Assembly (NCBI GenBank): GCA_018335795.1
Contig: JAGXRP010000077.1
Span: forward strand, 62,001-126,000
DNA length: 64,000 nucleotides
Reading direction: 5' to 3'
Source of the DNA: Desulfobulbaceae bacterium
Lineage (GTDB): Bacteria > Bacteroidota > Ignavibacteria > Kapaibacteriales > UBA2268
Below, piece by piece: positions 39,798-48,801 of this stretch. Numbering within the stretch: the stretch's first letter is position 1; every line of letters begins with the position of its first letter. The notes beneath the pieces were generated by a model that searched no databases, was not told the DNA's origin, and was given only the letters and a program-made list of their open reading frames with translations. Both the position numbers and the translations under genes were made by a program.

Positions 39798-42203
39798 ATG
39801 AAAATTGTAACTTTGATTATTGTTACCATTTTATTTGCTGTTTCGACTGTTTACTCTGCCGAGATTTTTGTAGTTGAAGGGAATGTCCTTGATGCCACGA
39901 ATGGCAAAGCTATTCCCGGAGCGAGTATCAGAATTAGTGGAACAAACCGAGGTACTTACTCATCATCAAAAGGGTTTTTCAGACTAAGCGTTAACAAAGG
40001 CGAAACACTAATTGTTCGGTCCTTGGGCTATAGTTCAGATTCCTTGATAGTTAAAGTAAAGCCCGAGAAATTAGAACTCAAACTCAAACCTGTTCCCATA
40101 GTTACCGGAAATGTGAATGTTACGGCTGCGATTACTCCCGAACAAATAATTGAAAGGGCAGTGAAAAAACGCGATGAAAATAAGCAAAAGCTACGCACTT
40201 TTTCGGGCGAACTTTATTCAAAATTAGTAATGGAACTCGATGGTTCACTACTTTCAATTAGTACAAGTGAAGATGGAAAAGTGTCTTTGGGTGCATCAGT
40301 TGGTATAGGTGGGAGTGAAGAGCCTTCGGATAGTAAAAAATATATAATTATGGAAACATATTCAACGGTACAAACTGATTATGAGAAAAAAATAAGTAAA
40401 GTAACTATTAACAAACGTCGCCAAACTGCAAATATCCCTTCTGAGCAGAACATTATGGCAATTACTCAATTTGTCAGTTTTTACGATGATGAAATTACTT
40501 TTCTAAAAACGACAATGCCTTCTCCCATTGGTAATTCTGCCCTATCTGATTATAATTACACATTAAAAGATAGAATTATCCAAAATGATAGATATATTTA
40601 TGTATTGAATGTGGAGCCGAAATCAAAGATTTATCCAAGGTTTGTTGGCGAAATTCGAATAATTGAAGAAACTTATAATATAGTTGAGCTCGAACTGAGC
40701 CCAAGTTCAACTACTGCAATTCCATTTTTTGAAGACCTTGCGATAAAACAAAAATATAGCGAATCTGAAGAAAAAGTCTGGTATCCTGCATTCCTTGAGG
40801 TAAGCGCTAAAGCTAAAGTTGAAGTAGTCAGTGGTCTTTTAGACTTTTCTACCGATGTGAAAGCGACCAGTATCTTTAGTGATGCAAATATAAATGTGGT
40901 ACTTCCGGATTCGATTTATACTGAAAATGTGCGAAGAATCACCGTTTCAGAGCTTGCTGATACACGAGACTCCTTATTCTGGGAGCAAAATTCGATGCGT
41001 GAATTGTCCGATAGAGAAATTGAGATTTATGCGAAAGTTGATAGTGCCGTTGCACTTGATTCAGTTCAAACCGCTCAAACCCAAAGCAATGTCAATTTTA
41101 GCTGGATGATACCTTATATAGATTTCAACAGGGTTTCTTCTGTTTCCTTGGGATTGAAACCAAGCTTGGAAGTATATGGATTTAATTTAAATTCTGTGAG
41201 TTATTTTAGTTTTGGGTTGCAGGATGTTTTCGGGAGCATTCAGTTGGAATTGCCACCTTTAAAAATGGCAGGTGCGGATTTCTTATTTAGTGCTAAAGTT
41301 TTTTCAGTTCAGGACGAATTCGGGCATTCTATAGGACAATATCCGCGACTTTTCAATACAGTTGCAGCTGCATTGGTTCATGAGGATTACAACGATTATT
41401 ACCAAAATGATGGTTTTGGTTTAGATTTGAACATAAATTCCAATAACCTTAAATTTGCTTTAAGTGCTGAATTTTCACGAAATTTTTCTCTTGATAAAAC
41501 TACAAATGCATCGCTTTTTGAGGATTATGAATGGCGAAATCATCCAAAAGCAATTGATGGAGATTATCGGATTTTGCGCTCAATCATTGCTTATGGTAAA
41601 ATTATTCCAATAATGCTTCCTGAAACAATTGGTGCTGAAATCAATATTGATGCTTTCGGTGGTCAGGAAACGAAAACTGATACAGATTTCGGCGGAATCA
41701 GTGGAAGATTTATTGTTTCAATTCCGACATTTAAAACCGGTTATGGAGCAATGAAACTCATGTTGTCACTTTCCGGTGGTATTGCAACAGACGATACACC
41801 TGTCCAATACCAGCACCGCATGGCTACGAGGCTTTTTATTTTGAATAATGTGGGTAATTTCTATACAGCGCCACTTGGATTTTATGGTGGAAATAAATAT
41901 TATTCGGTTCAGGCACTTTATAATTTATCCGATATTTGGTGGCGATGGATAGGACTTCCAACCTACGAAGGCAGAGGTCCGGAGCTTACAATCGGAGGTA
42001 CTTACGGAGTATATTATAACAATTCAAATTCCTTTTACAGGGAAACCGGTTCAGCAGGATATTCTGAAGCAGGTTTTGGATTATCTCGCTTACCAACTTT
42101 TTTTAGCAATGTATTTTATTGGTCATTTGATGTTAGGTTTGGCATCGGTCCAAACGCCAAAGGTAGAACCGGCGGTGCATTATCGGTAGCGTTCCCGTTT
42201 TAA
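39798..42203 (+). CDS. DUF5686 / carboxypeptidase-like regulatory domain outer membrane protein
   Basis: 801 aa; signal peptide, EGNVLDATNGKAIPGASIRISGTNRGTYSSSKGFFRLSV, C-terminal beta-rich region ending in FPF. Confidence 0.82.
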   Translation: MKIVTLIIVTILFAVSTVYSAEIFVVEGNVLDATNGKAIPGASIRISGTNRGTYSSSKGFFRLSVNKGETLIVRSLGYSSDSLIVKVKPEKLELKLKPVPIVTGNVNVTAAITPEQIIERAVKKRDENKQKLRTFSGELYSKLVMELDGSLLSISTSEDGKVSLGASVGIGGSEEPSDSKKYIIMETYSTVQTDYEKKISKVTINKRRQTANIPSEQNIMAITQFVSFYDDEITFLKTTMPSPIGNSALSDYNYTLKDRIIQNDRYIYVLNVEPKSKIYPRFVGEIRIIEETYNIVELELSPSSTTAIPFFEDLAIKQKYSESEEKVWYPAFLEVSAKAKVEVVSGLLDFSTDVKATSIFSDANINVVLPDSIYTENVRRITVSELADTRDSLFWEQNSMRELSDREIEIYAKVDSAVALDSVQTAQTQSNVNFSWMIPYIDFNRVSSVSLGLKPSLEVYGFNLNSVSYFSFGLQDVFGSIQLELPPLKMAGADFLFSAKVFSVQDEFGHSIGQYPRLFNTVAAALVHEDYNDYYQNDGFGLDLNINSNNLKFALSAEFSRNFSLDKTTNASLFEDYEWRNHPKAIDGDYRILRSIIAYGKIIPIMLPETIGAEINIDAFGGQETKTDTDFGGISGRFIVSIPTFKTGYGAMKLMLSLSGGIATDDTPVQYQHRMATRLFILNNVGNFYTAPLGFYGGNKYYSVQALYNLSDIWWRWIGLPTYEGRGPELTIGGTYGVYYNNSNSFYRETGSAGYSEAGFGLSRLPTFFSNVFYWSFDVRFGIGPNAKGRTGGALSVAFPF

Positions 42204-42209
42204 TATGAA

Positions 42210-42305
42210 GTCTGAACTATGATTTGTTTGATTTTTTTGATTAATGTGATTTATCTCAATACAAATCATAATAATCAAATTAGTCATATAAATCATAGTT
42301 CAGAC
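42210..42305. repeat. Complete 9-bp-periodic inverted repeat with perfect 16-bp ends
   Basis: GTCTGAACTATGATTT ... AAATCATAGTTCAGAC. Confidence 0.92.
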
Positions 42306-42312
42306 GACTGCA

Positions 42313-44952
42313 TTACCACTTCACAAATTTATCTACACAACCGCCAATTTTGATGAAATAAATGCCGGTGGGTAAATGGGAGACATTGATTTTCAAATTC
42401 CCCTCTTGAGGAGTGGCAGCGCCAGCTGACGGGGTAGTAATAACACATTCACCCAGAGTATTTAATATTTTAACACCCCCTAACCACATCTTATTAGAGG
42501 GGGAATTTTCGAGACATAACCCACTTTTGGTGGTTGGATAACTGATTTCGATATATTCCGAAGCCGGGTTTGGCGTTATGCTGAATGAAGGCGTTTGAAT
42601 CGCTTCTACGCTTGTGCCGTCCGTGCCGGAGCCAGACAAATTATAAGTCAAACTTGATTTATATTGGTCATTTGTCGAGAGCCGCATTTGAGCTGTTTTC
42701 GGACCCACTGATTGAGGTGTGAACTTAATCCTGATAATTAGCGAGTCTCCCAATTCTAAATTATAAGGGAAATTGGTCCCCTTTCCTATTACTTCACTTA
42801 TCTCAAATTTTTTGGTGTCTGCAAAAAACAATGATAAGTCAATAATTGATACACCTGCATTATTTTCAGGTTTCAAAACCAAATCAATCATCTTGTTTTC
42901 ACCAATACCTACTGAGGCAAAGTCAATGTTGTCGCCGCTAATTGATGAAATCACAGTCGGTTTATTCGCAACGGTGAATTCATGAATAATAAAATCGCCG
43001 AAATCAGTGGCGAATGAACGAATGGCAGCACCGTCACGTGTAAACTTTAAAGCTCCGTTGTTCAAACCTAATTGGCTGTTATAAAACCAGAAACCAAGCC
43101 CGTATCCGGCTGGATTGCGGATGATAAATCTATAATTGCCTTCAGGCAAATTAACAGTATCAAGGTATCTGGTGCTGTTTTGCGTTGTAGCTCTTTCGCT
43201 TACAATGTTGAAATTTGCATCATATATAGCCCAATTATAAGGTGAGTTGATGCCCAAAACTTCAGAATTATTCGTAGTCAAATCAACAACGAATTTGCCC
43301 GGGTATATGTTTGTATTTTTCGTGAAAAATGCTTTCCCGATATTGTTTGCATCATAGTCGTCAGGATTGCCGTTGACTTCAATAATTTCTGCTATAAATA
43401 AATTAGGTGAATTAGGATTTAGCCAGTTATTGTAGGGCAAATAAAGTGTGGCAACTTCGCCGAATTTTAGCAATTCGGATTCGCCAAATTCATGTGTGTA
43501 TTCTGCCAAATTATCAGGATTGTTGCCATATTTGATTTTTACAGTCGAAATAGGGTTTTTGCCTGTATTTTTGATTTGAATTATCGGGTTAGTCGTAATC
43601 GGATTTTGGCGCAAGTGCATTTGTTCGTTCGTAGGAGCTATGATGCCTTCCAATCTGGCGTCAGTTTCAAAATTATAATCGCCATAAGTAATTAGATAAG
43701 ATGACAAAACCCAAACAGGTGCTCTATTACTGCCGGGATTCCAAGGAGTATTATAGAATTCCATATCATAGTCAATTGACGCCGTGCTGCCCGACTTTAT
43801 GTAAGGTGTAATTTCGTATTCGTGAGGCACGACTTCTGCTCCAGGGCACCAATTAGTACGGTCAACAAGCCAAGTGCCACCTTGAGGGAAGACAGGAATG
43901 ATTCCGCAATCACGCCAAATCCATTGCGAATGAGTCTGCACATTGTTCACTTTGACATAGGCTTCTTTTCGGCAAAATTCTGCACAATTATCACTGTTAC
44001 CACCAAAACCGTGTCCGGTTTGGATGACGATTAATTTTGCGCCCTTCACTTCATTTGAAAATGTATAATCAAAAGCAGGAACTTTCGATTCAAAATTTCC
44101 ATCATACACTGCACTAATATATTGTAAATATGTGTGTCGGTTGATTATATTTCGTGGTGGAGTGCCTTCGATGAAGCTGAAAGTCAGTTGCAAATCCTCT
44201 TGGTCATTTTGGTCAAACGGGTCTCCCCAACCGCCATTGGGCGAAGATAAATGCACTCTGCCGGCTATCATATCTTTCAAATCGCTCACATCTAAAGTCC
44301 AAGTAAAACCTGCACCCAAGTTTAAGCCATTGCCATAAGGTGTTATGAATCTCATCAATTCATAACGCTCACGAATTGTGATATTGTCATTGAAATATAC
44401 ACGTTTTTTAGCCAAAGTTACTACCGAATCAGGCTCGACAAGAGTAGAATCAGTAGCCTTGCCGGTTTCATCCCATTTATAATTATCATAATACAAATTC
44501 CAAACAATCATTGAATCTATGGCTTTGGTTGGAGTTTCGGAATCAATGTCATAAAAATACAGCACGGTGGAATTCTTGGCAGTTTTTTGGGTTACCCATT
44601 GGCCATCTACCTGAACTCTTTGAAAAGTCCAAGCTGTATCCTTCACGAAAGAATATGTAGCAGGTGAACCACCATTAACTCGGAATGAAGGTGCAAAGTA
44701 GTGACTCACGAAAACATTCGAAATGTAATCCCACTCACCGCATTGCTTTCCGGGCGGACATCTAAGAGTAAAATGCAGCAAAATCCTTTGGAACTCTTCA
44801 TTCATCGAAGGGAAATCGTACCATCCTTCTCTGCGGTCCTGAAATTCAATTGTGCGGACTTTGACTGTGTCTCCATCTGCAGAAAATGCTGCCATACTGC
44901 CAAACAACAAGTATGCAACTACAAAAGTTACTAAAATTTTTACAATTTTCAT
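42313..44952 (-). CDS. Secreted PNGase F-like protein with T9SS C-terminal sorting domain
   Basis: 879 aa; GHGFGGNSDNCAEFCRKEAYV, WRDCGIIPVFPQGGTWLVDRTNWCPGAEV; C-term SITPNPASEYIEI...INVSHLPTGIYFIKIG. Confidence 0.82.
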   Translation of the reverse strand: MKIVKILVTFVVAYLLFGSMAAFSADGDTVKVRTIEFQDRREGWYDFPSMNEEFQRILLHFTLRCPPGKQCGEWDYISNVFVSHYFAPSFRVNGGSPATYSFVKDTAWTFQRVQVDGQWVTQKTAKNSTVLYFYDIDSETPTKAIDSMIVWNLYYDNYKWDETGKATDSTLVEPDSVVTLAKKRVYFNDNITIRERYELMRFITPYGNGLNLGAGFTWTLDVSDLKDMIAGRVHLSSPNGGWGDPFDQNDQEDLQLTFSFIEGTPPRNIINRHTYLQYISAVYDGNFESKVPAFDYTFSNEVKGAKLIVIQTGHGFGGNSDNCAEFCRKEAYVKVNNVQTHSQWIWRDCGIIPVFPQGGTWLVDRTNWCPGAEVVPHEYEITPYIKSGSTASIDYDMEFYNTPWNPGSNRAPVWVLSSYLITYGDYNFETDARLEGIIAPTNEQMHLRQNPITTNPIIQIKNTGKNPISTVKIKYGNNPDNLAEYTHEFGESELLKFGEVATLYLPYNNWLNPNSPNLFIAEIIEVNGNPDDYDANNIGKAFFTKNTNIYPGKFVVDLTTNNSEVLGINSPYNWAIYDANFNIVSERATTQNSTRYLDTVNLPEGNYRFIIRNPAGYGLGFWFYNSQLGLNNGALKFTRDGAAIRSFATDFGDFIIHEFTVANKPTVISSISGDNIDFASVGIGENKMIDLVLKPENNAGVSIIDLSLFFADTKKFEISEVIGKGTNFPYNLELGDSLIIRIKFTPQSVGPKTAQMRLSTNDQYKSSLTYNLSGSGTDGTSVEAIQTPSFSITPNPASEYIEISYPTTKSGLCLENSPSNKMWLGGVKILNTLGECVITTPSAGAATPQEGNLKINVSHLPTGIYFIKIGGCVDKFVKW

Positions 44953-45095
44953 GTTTTTCTCATTATGTCAAATTTAAAAATCTAATTTAACAATAATACA
45001 CTAAAATACAAAGAGTCACAATAATTTTAAATGAATATCATGAGATAAACGTTAGAAAGTGAGTTTATGTTATTTAAAACAAATATGAGTTATAC

Positions 45096-45647
45096 ATGTT
45101 GAAAGTAGAAGACACAATACTCTTTAGCGGTGGTGCCAATGGTGCTGAAGAAGAGTTTGGCAGAATAGCCGAAAAATACAAAATCGAAGAAGTGAATTTT
45201 TCATTCGAGGGTCACGAAATTGCTCGTACACGCGGAATCAGAATTTTGAATCATGAAGAATTGAAACAAGGCGATATTAGCATGACTTATGCTTCGCGTT
45301 TGATGAATCGTAAATACCCCGAAACACAGCTTTTCCGTAAAATTTTGCAAACCATATGGTACCAAATTAACAATGGGCAAGAAGTATTCGTAATCGGAAA
45401 GATTCAAAACGATAGAACTGTAAAAGGTGGAACAGGTTGGGGCGCGGAATTTGCAAAAATATGCAACAAACCACTCTACGTTTTCGACCAAGAACAAAAT
45501 CGTTGGTTCAAATGGAACAGAGAAAATTGGATAAATGTCAACGACCCGGTTATTTCTAATGCTCATTTTACCGGTACCGGTACCAGATTACTTAAAGATA
45601 ATGGCAAAAAAGCTATCGAGGAATTATTTGCAAGATCATTTGCATAA
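45096..45647 (+). CDS. Conserved hypothetical, Rossmann/SLOG-like
   Basis: 183 aa; LFSGGANGAEEEFGRIAEKY, EVFVIGKI...TVKGGTGWGAEFAKICNKPLYVFDQEQNRW pattern. Confidence 0.65.
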   Translation: MLKVEDTILFSGGANGAEEEFGRIAEKYKIEEVNFSFEGHEIARTRGIRILNHEELKQGDISMTYASRLMNRKYPETQLFRKILQTIWYQINNGQEVFVIGKIQNDRTVKGGTGWGAEFAKICNKPLYVFDQEQNRWFKWNRENWINVNDPVISNAHFTGTGTRLLKDNGKKAIEELFARSFA

Positions 45648-45670
45648 TTGACCATAATTCCGTATATTAT

Positions 45671-45710
45671 AGTAATCTATATGCAATATTGTAGATTACT
45701 TTTTTTTTTA
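45671..45710 (+). terminator. Rho-independent terminator
   Basis: AGTAATCTA ... TAGATTACT followed by T run. Confidence 0.8.
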
Positions 45711-45745
45711 TGTTGATTTTCATTTTTATATGGGATGGTTTTTAA

Positions 45746-46087
45746 GTGTACAAGAAAATTTTACAAAAGAAAGCTTACAAAAAAATAACAGCTGACGATT
45801 TGAAATTCGTTATGGAAAATGACGAACCGCCTTTGTTAGTTGATGTTTGCGAAGAATGGGAATTCCATCGTAATCATATTGAAGGAGCTGTAAATATACC
45901 GTTATCCATAATTGATACATTTGTTCATGAAATAACAACAAAGTTTCCTGAATATAATGAAATAGTCGTGTACTGCACTTTCGGTGTTCGCAGTAAAACC
46001 GCTGCTACAATACTGAACAAGCACGGCTTCAAAAACGTCTATTCGCTTATTGGAGGAAGTTCGTCTTATTTTCGTTCGCAACAATGA
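45746..46087 (+). CDS. Rhodanese-like sulfurtransferase
   Basis: 113 aa; LLVDVCEEWEFHRNHIEGAVNIPLS, VVYCTFGVRSKTAATIL. Confidence 0.92.
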   Translation: MYKKILQKKAYKKITADDLKFVMENDEPPLLVDVCEEWEFHRNHIEGAVNIPLSIIDTFVHEITTKFPEYNEIVVYCTFGVRSKTAATILNKHGFKNVYSLIGGSSSYFRSQQ

Positions 46088-48759
46088 CGAAAACTAAGTG
46101 GCTTATCGTTGGTTTAGGCAATCCCGGTTCGAAGTACCAATTAACTCGTCATAACATAGGCATGCGGGTTGTAGAATCTTTTACTTCAAAATGCAAGGCT
46201 GAACTGAAATTCGGACCTGATTGCGAATTTGCAGAATTCAAATATGCCGGTCAGGAAGTATATACATGCTTGCCAACGACTTATATGAACAATTCGGGAA
46301 TCGCAGTCAAAAAAATGATGAATAAATACAGCATTTCACCCGAAAACATAGTGATTTGCTTAGATGAATACAATTTCCAAGTTGGTAGAATTCATCTCAA
46401 ATCAGCGGGTAGCGATGGCGGACATAATGGGATTGCATCGGTAATCGAGCATATAAACGCAAGCAATTTTATTCGATTGAGGCTTGGAATTGGCAAAGAC
46501 TTCGGTCCCGGCGAGATGGCTAATTATGTACTATCCCATTTTTATCCAAATGAAGATGAGGTTGTCAATGATATGATTAAAGAAGGCGTCAAAGCCTTAG
46601 AAATGCTTCTAAAGATTGGATTTTCGCGTGCAATGTCTGACGTGAATGCTCACCAAGCGAAGAAATTTGATTCAAAGTCGAAAAAGCAAAACTCTGCAAA
46701 AGGTGATAAACCTAACAATAAATCATTTCCACTTGCAAATAAAAAACCTCACAAAAGTTCTATTCACGGAGTTGAAATAGTTGATGAATACTTCTGGATG
46801 AGACGCAAGGATGACCCCGAAGTCATAAAATATCTTAAAGCCGAAAATAAGTACGCCCTACAAAAGATGAAGGATACGAGTGAACTTCAAGATAAAATTT
46901 ACAAAGAGATCATTTCAAGAATCCAAGAGACAGACCTATCTGTCCCTGTCAAACGTGACGACTATTATTATTATTCAAAAACTATTGAGGGTTTACAATA
47001 TCCTGTTTATTGTCGTCGTAAAGGCTCAATGGATGCAGGCGAAGAAGTCATTCTTGACCAGAATAAATTAGCTGAAGGCAAGCATTATTTCCAAATCGGT
47101 TCGATTGCAGTCAGCCCGAATCATAAAATAGTGGCATATACAAGCGATAGCGAAGGCAACGAATCATATACAATCAACTTTAAGGTGATTGATTCCGAAG
47201 AAATCTTGCTCGATAAAATCGAAAATGCCTCCGACGACATTGAATGGGCAAACGATAACAAAACAATTTTCTACTCAACTTTGAGTGATATTCAGCAAGC
47301 TGACAAAGTATGGAAGCATGTTTTGGGCGAGCTGATTGAATCTGATAAATTGATTTACCATGAATTAGACAACGCTTATTTTTTGAGTATTGATAAAACT
47401 AAGGACAGAACAACAATTTTAATAACCTTGATGAGCAAGGACGAATCAGAAGTTTGGGTTATACCTGCGGATGAAGCGGACGCAATGCCACAGTTAATTC
47501 GTTTCCGTGAACCGAAGATTCAATATTATTTGGAATCATATTTGGATAATTATCTAATAGTTACAAATGATGAGGCACTTAATTTTAAAATTGTTACAGC
47601 ACCTAAAAAGAATCCGCTCAAAGAGAATTGGGTGGATTTCCTACCTTATAATGAAAACATCAAAATCTCATCAATCGAACCGTATAAACATTATTTGGTG
47701 ATTAATGAGAGGTCGGATGGACTCAGTAAAATCAGAATTTATAATATGAGTAGTTCAGAGCAAAACTATATCCCCTTTCCTGAAGAAACCTATTCATGCT
47801 ATTCAAACGAATTACCCGATTTTAACTCGGATACAATGCGTTTCACTTATAGTTCATTTATTACGCCCAAATCTATTTTCAATTATAATATGAAAGAAGG
47901 TAAACTCACATTGCTTAAAGAAACAGCTGTGATGGGCAATTACGACAAAAATAATTACATTACAAAAAGAATATTCGCAAAGTCACATGATGGGGTATTG
48001 ATTCCAATTTCGATAGTACATCACAGAAATCTAGAATTATCAGGTAATAATCCCACTTTACTTACCGGTTATGGTTCATACGGCATGTCTAATGACCCAA
48101 GTTTTTCGCATACATATTTATCCTTGCTCGAACGCGGTTTTGTTATTGCAATATCTCATACTCGCGGTGGGGGCGAAAATGGCGAACAGTGGTATTTAGA
48201 CGGTAAAATGTTGAATAAAAGAAATACTTTTTTCGATTTTATTTCTTGTGCCGAATATTTAATTAGTAATAAATATTGTAACTCTGATAAATTAGTTATA
48301 CGTGGTGGTAGTGCCGGAGGCTTGTTAATTGGTTCTGTACTGAATTTACGCCCTGAAATATTCAAAAGTGCACTTGCAATAGTGCCTTTTGTTGATGTGC
48401 TAAATACAATGCTTGATGCTTCAATACCGTTGACAGTAGCAGAATACAGCGAATGGGGCAATCCCCAACTTAAGGAATATTTTGATTATATTTCCTCATA
48501 TTCGCCATATGATAATGTCAAAAAAATGGATTACCCGAATATATTAATCAGAGCAGGATTAAATGACCCACGTGTCCATTATTGGGAACCTGCTAAATGG
48601 AATGCGAAATTAAAAGAATTCAAAACTGATAATAATTTACTATTATTGGTTACTGAGATGGGTTCGGGGCATGGTGGGTCATCGGGACGCTATTCCAAAT
48701 TTAAAGAAATTGCTTTTGATTATGCTTTTATATTGAAAACGCTTGGTATTTCTGAATAA
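46084..48759 (+). CDS. pth: Fusion: peptidyl-tRNA hydrolase (N-term) + S9 prolyl oligopeptidase / oligopeptidase B (C-term)
   Basis: 891 aa in one frame; GLGNPGSKYQLTRHNIGMRVV, TYMNNSG, DGGHNGIASVI; then IHGVEIVDEYFWMRRKDDPEVIKYLKAEN, GGSAGGLL, RAGLNDPRVHYWEP, GSGHGG. Confidence 0.9.
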   Translation: MTKTKWLIVGLGNPGSKYQLTRHNIGMRVVESFTSKCKAELKFGPDCEFAEFKYAGQEVYTCLPTTYMNNSGIAVKKMMNKYSISPENIVICLDEYNFQVGRIHLKSAGSDGGHNGIASVIEHINASNFIRLRLGIGKDFGPGEMANYVLSHFYPNEDEVVNDMIKEGVKALEMLLKIGFSRAMSDVNAHQAKKFDSKSKKQNSAKGDKPNNKSFPLANKKPHKSSIHGVEIVDEYFWMRRKDDPEVIKYLKAENKYALQKMKDTSELQDKIYKEIISRIQETDLSVPVKRDDYYYYSKTIEGLQYPVYCRRKGSMDAGEEVILDQNKLAEGKHYFQIGSIAVSPNHKIVAYTSDSEGNESYTINFKVIDSEEILLDKIENASDDIEWANDNKTIFYSTLSDIQQADKVWKHVLGELIESDKLIYHELDNAYFLSIDKTKDRTTILITLMSKDESEVWVIPADEADAMPQLIRFREPKIQYYLESYLDNYLIVTNDEALNFKIVTAPKKNPLKENWVDFLPYNENIKISSIEPYKHYLVINERSDGLSKIRIYNMSSSEQNYIPFPEETYSCYSNELPDFNSDTMRFTYSSFITPKSIFNYNMKEGKLTLLKETAVMGNYDKNNYITKRIFAKSHDGVLIPISIVHHRNLELSGNNPTLLTGYGSYGMSNDPSFSHTYLSLLERGFVIAISHTRGGGENGEQWYLDGKMLNKRNTFFDFISCAEYLISNKYCNSDKLVIRGGSAGGLLIGSVLNLRPEIFKSALAIVPFVDVLNTMLDASIPLTVAEYSEWGNPQLKEYFDYISSYSPYDNVKKMDYPNILIRAGLNDPRVHYWEPAKWNAKLKEFKTDNNLLLLVTEMGSGHGGSSGRYSKFKEIAFDYAFILKTLGISE

Positions 48760-48801
48760 CATTTGATAATTAAATTATTAATATTATTAATTAGGGATTA
48801 T

